Shown piece by piece: positions 62,506 through 64,000 of a stretch of DNA of 64,000 nt (within the stretch, counting starts at the first letter, position 1; the number at the start of each line of letters is the position of its first letter). Position numbers and translations under genes: made by a program. The DNA is from Pseudomonadota bacterium (GTDB taxonomy: Bacteria; Desulfobacterota; Desulfobulbia; Desulfobulbales; JAGXFP01). A model generated the notes under the pieces. It saw only the letters and a list, made by a program, of their open reading frames with translations. It ran no database searches and had not been told where the DNA came from. The stretch covers positions 1 through 64,000 of the forward strand of contig JAHJIQ010000006.1 in the NCBI GenBank assembly GCA_018823285.1, read 5' to 3'.

Positions 62506-63306
62506 TCAATGCGTTATCCGGTTCAGGACCAGACCGATAATTTTCTCCCGGTCGAACAGCCCGAGGGCCCTCTTGATGTCCCTGCGTGATGTTTTGCCGA
62601 CGGAAACAACCATAACAATGCCGTCAACAAAGGGGGAAAATGCTAAGGCATCAGCCCTGTCCAGCACCGGCGGCACATCAAACAGGACATAACGTTCCTC
62701 GTATCTGTTCTTCATTTCATCAACCAGGTGTCCCATTCGTTTTGATCCGAGAAATTCGGTGCTGTCAGGAAGATCTTGGCCGCCTGAGATGACCGTAAGC
62801 TTTTCTATCCCCGGCCAGACGATGAGTTCGGAAAGGGCCTTGTTATCCGTCAGATAATCGGCAAGACCCATCCGTGATTCATACCCGAAGCATTTATGGA
62901 TCTTCTGGCTGCGAAGGTCGCAATCAACCAGCAGGACGGTCTGATGGAGTTCCCTGGCAAAGGTCACGGCCAGGTTAGCCGAGGTCAGGGAGGAGCCGTC
63001 ACCTTCTCTCACCCCGGTGATCATGATGGTATTTTTGCGATCCCCCTCGGTTTTCTGCTGAATCTGTTTTTTCAGCATCTTGTAGGAATTCGTTGCCTCG
63101 GCATCGGGGAAAATGCTGACGCACCGGTTCTTCTCGAGGACATCCGGAACAAAGCGAACGTGGCGGGATTTACTGTATTCCGGCAGATTCACCACCGCGT
63201 CAAATGCCGATCCGTCTTCACCGCCTGCTGCCTTTTGCCCGGGTGTTTCTGCAAACATGTTGCCCCGATTCGCCTTTGCCTTATCAAGTGTTGCCTGAAT
63301 TTTCAT
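62506..63306 (-). CDS. Exopolysaccharide BY-kinase-like ATPase (CpsD/CapB family) with altered P-loop
   Basis: This 266-residue protein has the family's core: Walker-A-like ITGVREGDGSSLTSANLA (GVREGDGSS at 98-106, where the usual GEGKT/S has Ser in place of Lys), VLLVDCDLR at 124-132 and YVLFDVPP near residue 210. No Tyr-rich tail is visible. In intact systems this kinase works with a Wzz-like chain-length protein, encoded next to it at 63381. Whether it binds ATP with the altered loop is open; some family members with non-Lys loops are known to me only from memory. It is 74 bases from the chain-length gene. Confidence 0.75.
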   Translation of the reverse strand: MKIQATLDKAKANRGNMFAETPGQKAAGGEDGSAFDAVVNLPEYSKSRHVRFVPDVLEKNRCVSIFPDAEATNSYKMLKKQIQQKTEGDRKNTIMITGVREGDGSSLTSANLAVTFARELHQTVLLVDCDLRSQKIHKCFGYESRMGLADYLTDNKALSELIVWPGIEKLTVISGGQDLPDSTEFLGSKRMGHLVDEMKNRYEERYVLFDVPPVLDRADALAFSPFVDGIVMVVSVGKTSRRDIKRALGLFDREKIIGLVLNRITH

Positions 63307-63380
63307 TCTCTCCGTCCTTTGTCACGATTATTTTGGATATGCCTGTCAATGATTCTCCGGTTTACTGCGCTTGACCTTTT

Positions 63381-64000
63381 CTATATGGCCACACGCCGCA
63401 TAAATTTCGCCATCACGATATCAATATCCATCACTAAGAAATGAACCAGAAGTAAGCTGCAGACACCGATTACCAGAACCGCCAAGCCGAGATTCAATTT
63501 CCTGGTTTTATAATGTTTTGCATCCTCCTGAGTCACAATTTGCGGGATCATCGCCAGTACCGGGATATCCGTCAATGAAGTGAGCGAATCAATGTTCCAG
63601 ATGCTGGGGTCCGTCTGTTCCCGGAAAACAGCCAGCCCGACGCCGGTAATACCCCCGACGACAACACCTATGAAAATGATCATCCAGACATTTGGCTTGT
63701 AGGGTTTTTCAGGGACCACTGCCGGATCGATCAGGGTGAACCTTTCGCCCTTGTGCTCTCTTTCAAGCCCCTTGGCAACATTCGCCTCCATATACTTGCC
63801 CATCAAATCGTCATATTTGGTCCGGGTATTGTCTCTTTCGCCGAGAAGGGCCTGATATTGACTCTGCACCGCCGGGGTTGCGGCAAGCCGACGATTGAAC
63901 TCATTCTTCTGCTTTTCATACTCCGTCATCTGCCTTTCCAGTGAACCGATCTCCGTCCGGATTCCGGAGAGCTGGGTTGCAAAGTTGATATAGACGGGGT
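63381..64000 (-). CDS. Polysaccharide chain-length determinant (Wzz/GNVR family), 5'-partial
   Basis: The C-terminal part of a chain-length protein on the minus strand, cut by the right window edge. Visible are the GNVR-type coiled region (QALLGERDNTRTKYDDLMGK), the membrane helix MIIFIGVVVGGITGVGLAVF and a second helix near the end (LGLAVLVIGVCSLLLVHFLV). It sets polymer length together with the BY-kinase. The reading frame stays open to 64000, so the N-terminus lies outside. Confidence 0.85.
   Translation of the reverse strand, partial: PVYINFATQLSGIRTEIGSLERQMTEYEKQKNEFNRRLAATPAVQSQYQALLGERDNTRTKYDDLMGKYMEANVAKGLEREHKGERFTLIDPAVVPEKPYKPNVWMIIFIGVVVGGITGVGLAVFREQTDPSIWNIDSLTSLTDIPVLAMIPQIVTQEDAKHYKTRKLNLGLAVLVIGVCSLLLVHFLVMDIDIVMAKFMRRVAI

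Overview
The window looks like chromosomal DNA of a Gram-negative delta-type proteobacterium (Desulfobacterota, perhaps a Desulfobulbales-like sulfate or sulfur metaboliser). This is an inference from gene content: a complete GAK system, VPLPA-CTERM and IPTL-CTERM exosortase systems, two-partner secretion, and a sulfation-linked polysaccharide locus. I saw no rRNA, tRNA or CRISPR.

Layout. (1) 1-6335, minus strand: pstS-pstC-pstA-pstB, ending in a phoU that lacks its 5' half; a dispersed repeat lies where the 5' half should be. (2) 6411-6593, minus: a small zinc-ribbon protein. (3) 6963-14390, plus: a GAK operon with an XXXCH protein, a PHP-type protein, amphi-Trp protein 1, a PhoU-kinase fusion, a GAK ATP-grasp, an HprK-related kinase B, a CofD-related protein and amphi-Trp protein 2. 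A strong hairpin and a HAD hydrolase follow. The biological role of GAK systems is unknown to me. (4) 15554-32656, plus: a long polysaccharide locus. It holds a PAPS-forming Sat/CysC fusion with an eroded sulfurylase site, galE, galU, a secreted beta-helix enzyme, two sulfotransferases, a flippase, a polymerase/ligase, four glycosyltransferases, a methyltransferase and a radical SAM protein. The likely product is a sulfated surface polysaccharide. (5) 32824-35680, plus: a YezD-like protein, an orphan terminator, a VPLPA-CTERM surface protein and a PstS-like secreted protein.

(6) 35794-54821, plus: a lipoprotein foldase (SlyD-like FKBP plus thioredoxin), TpsB, a TpsA exoprotein of about 3260 residues, then a DUF2341-LamG-ExbB fusion, ExbD, TonB, a porin, a coiled-coil membrane protein and an STN-like protein. 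The tight packing suggests one envelope machine with its own energising complex. (7) 54936-58069, plus: a lipoprotein, exosortase H, its associated membrane protein, and an S8 protease carrying the IPTL-CTERM signal. (8) 58102-64000, minus: a three-repeat lipoprotein, the XrtD-EpsI fusion exosortase (which matches the VPLPA protein at 33463), a GT4 glycosyltransferase, then a decayed exopolysaccharide block with an IS3-type remnant, an XrtA-type ATPase fragment, a BY-kinase-like ATPase with an altered P-loop, and a chain-length protein that runs off the window.

The two exosortases each have a visible partner substrate here. The GAK operon is divergent from pst and carries an intact PhoU-like domain, while the pst-linked phoU is broken.
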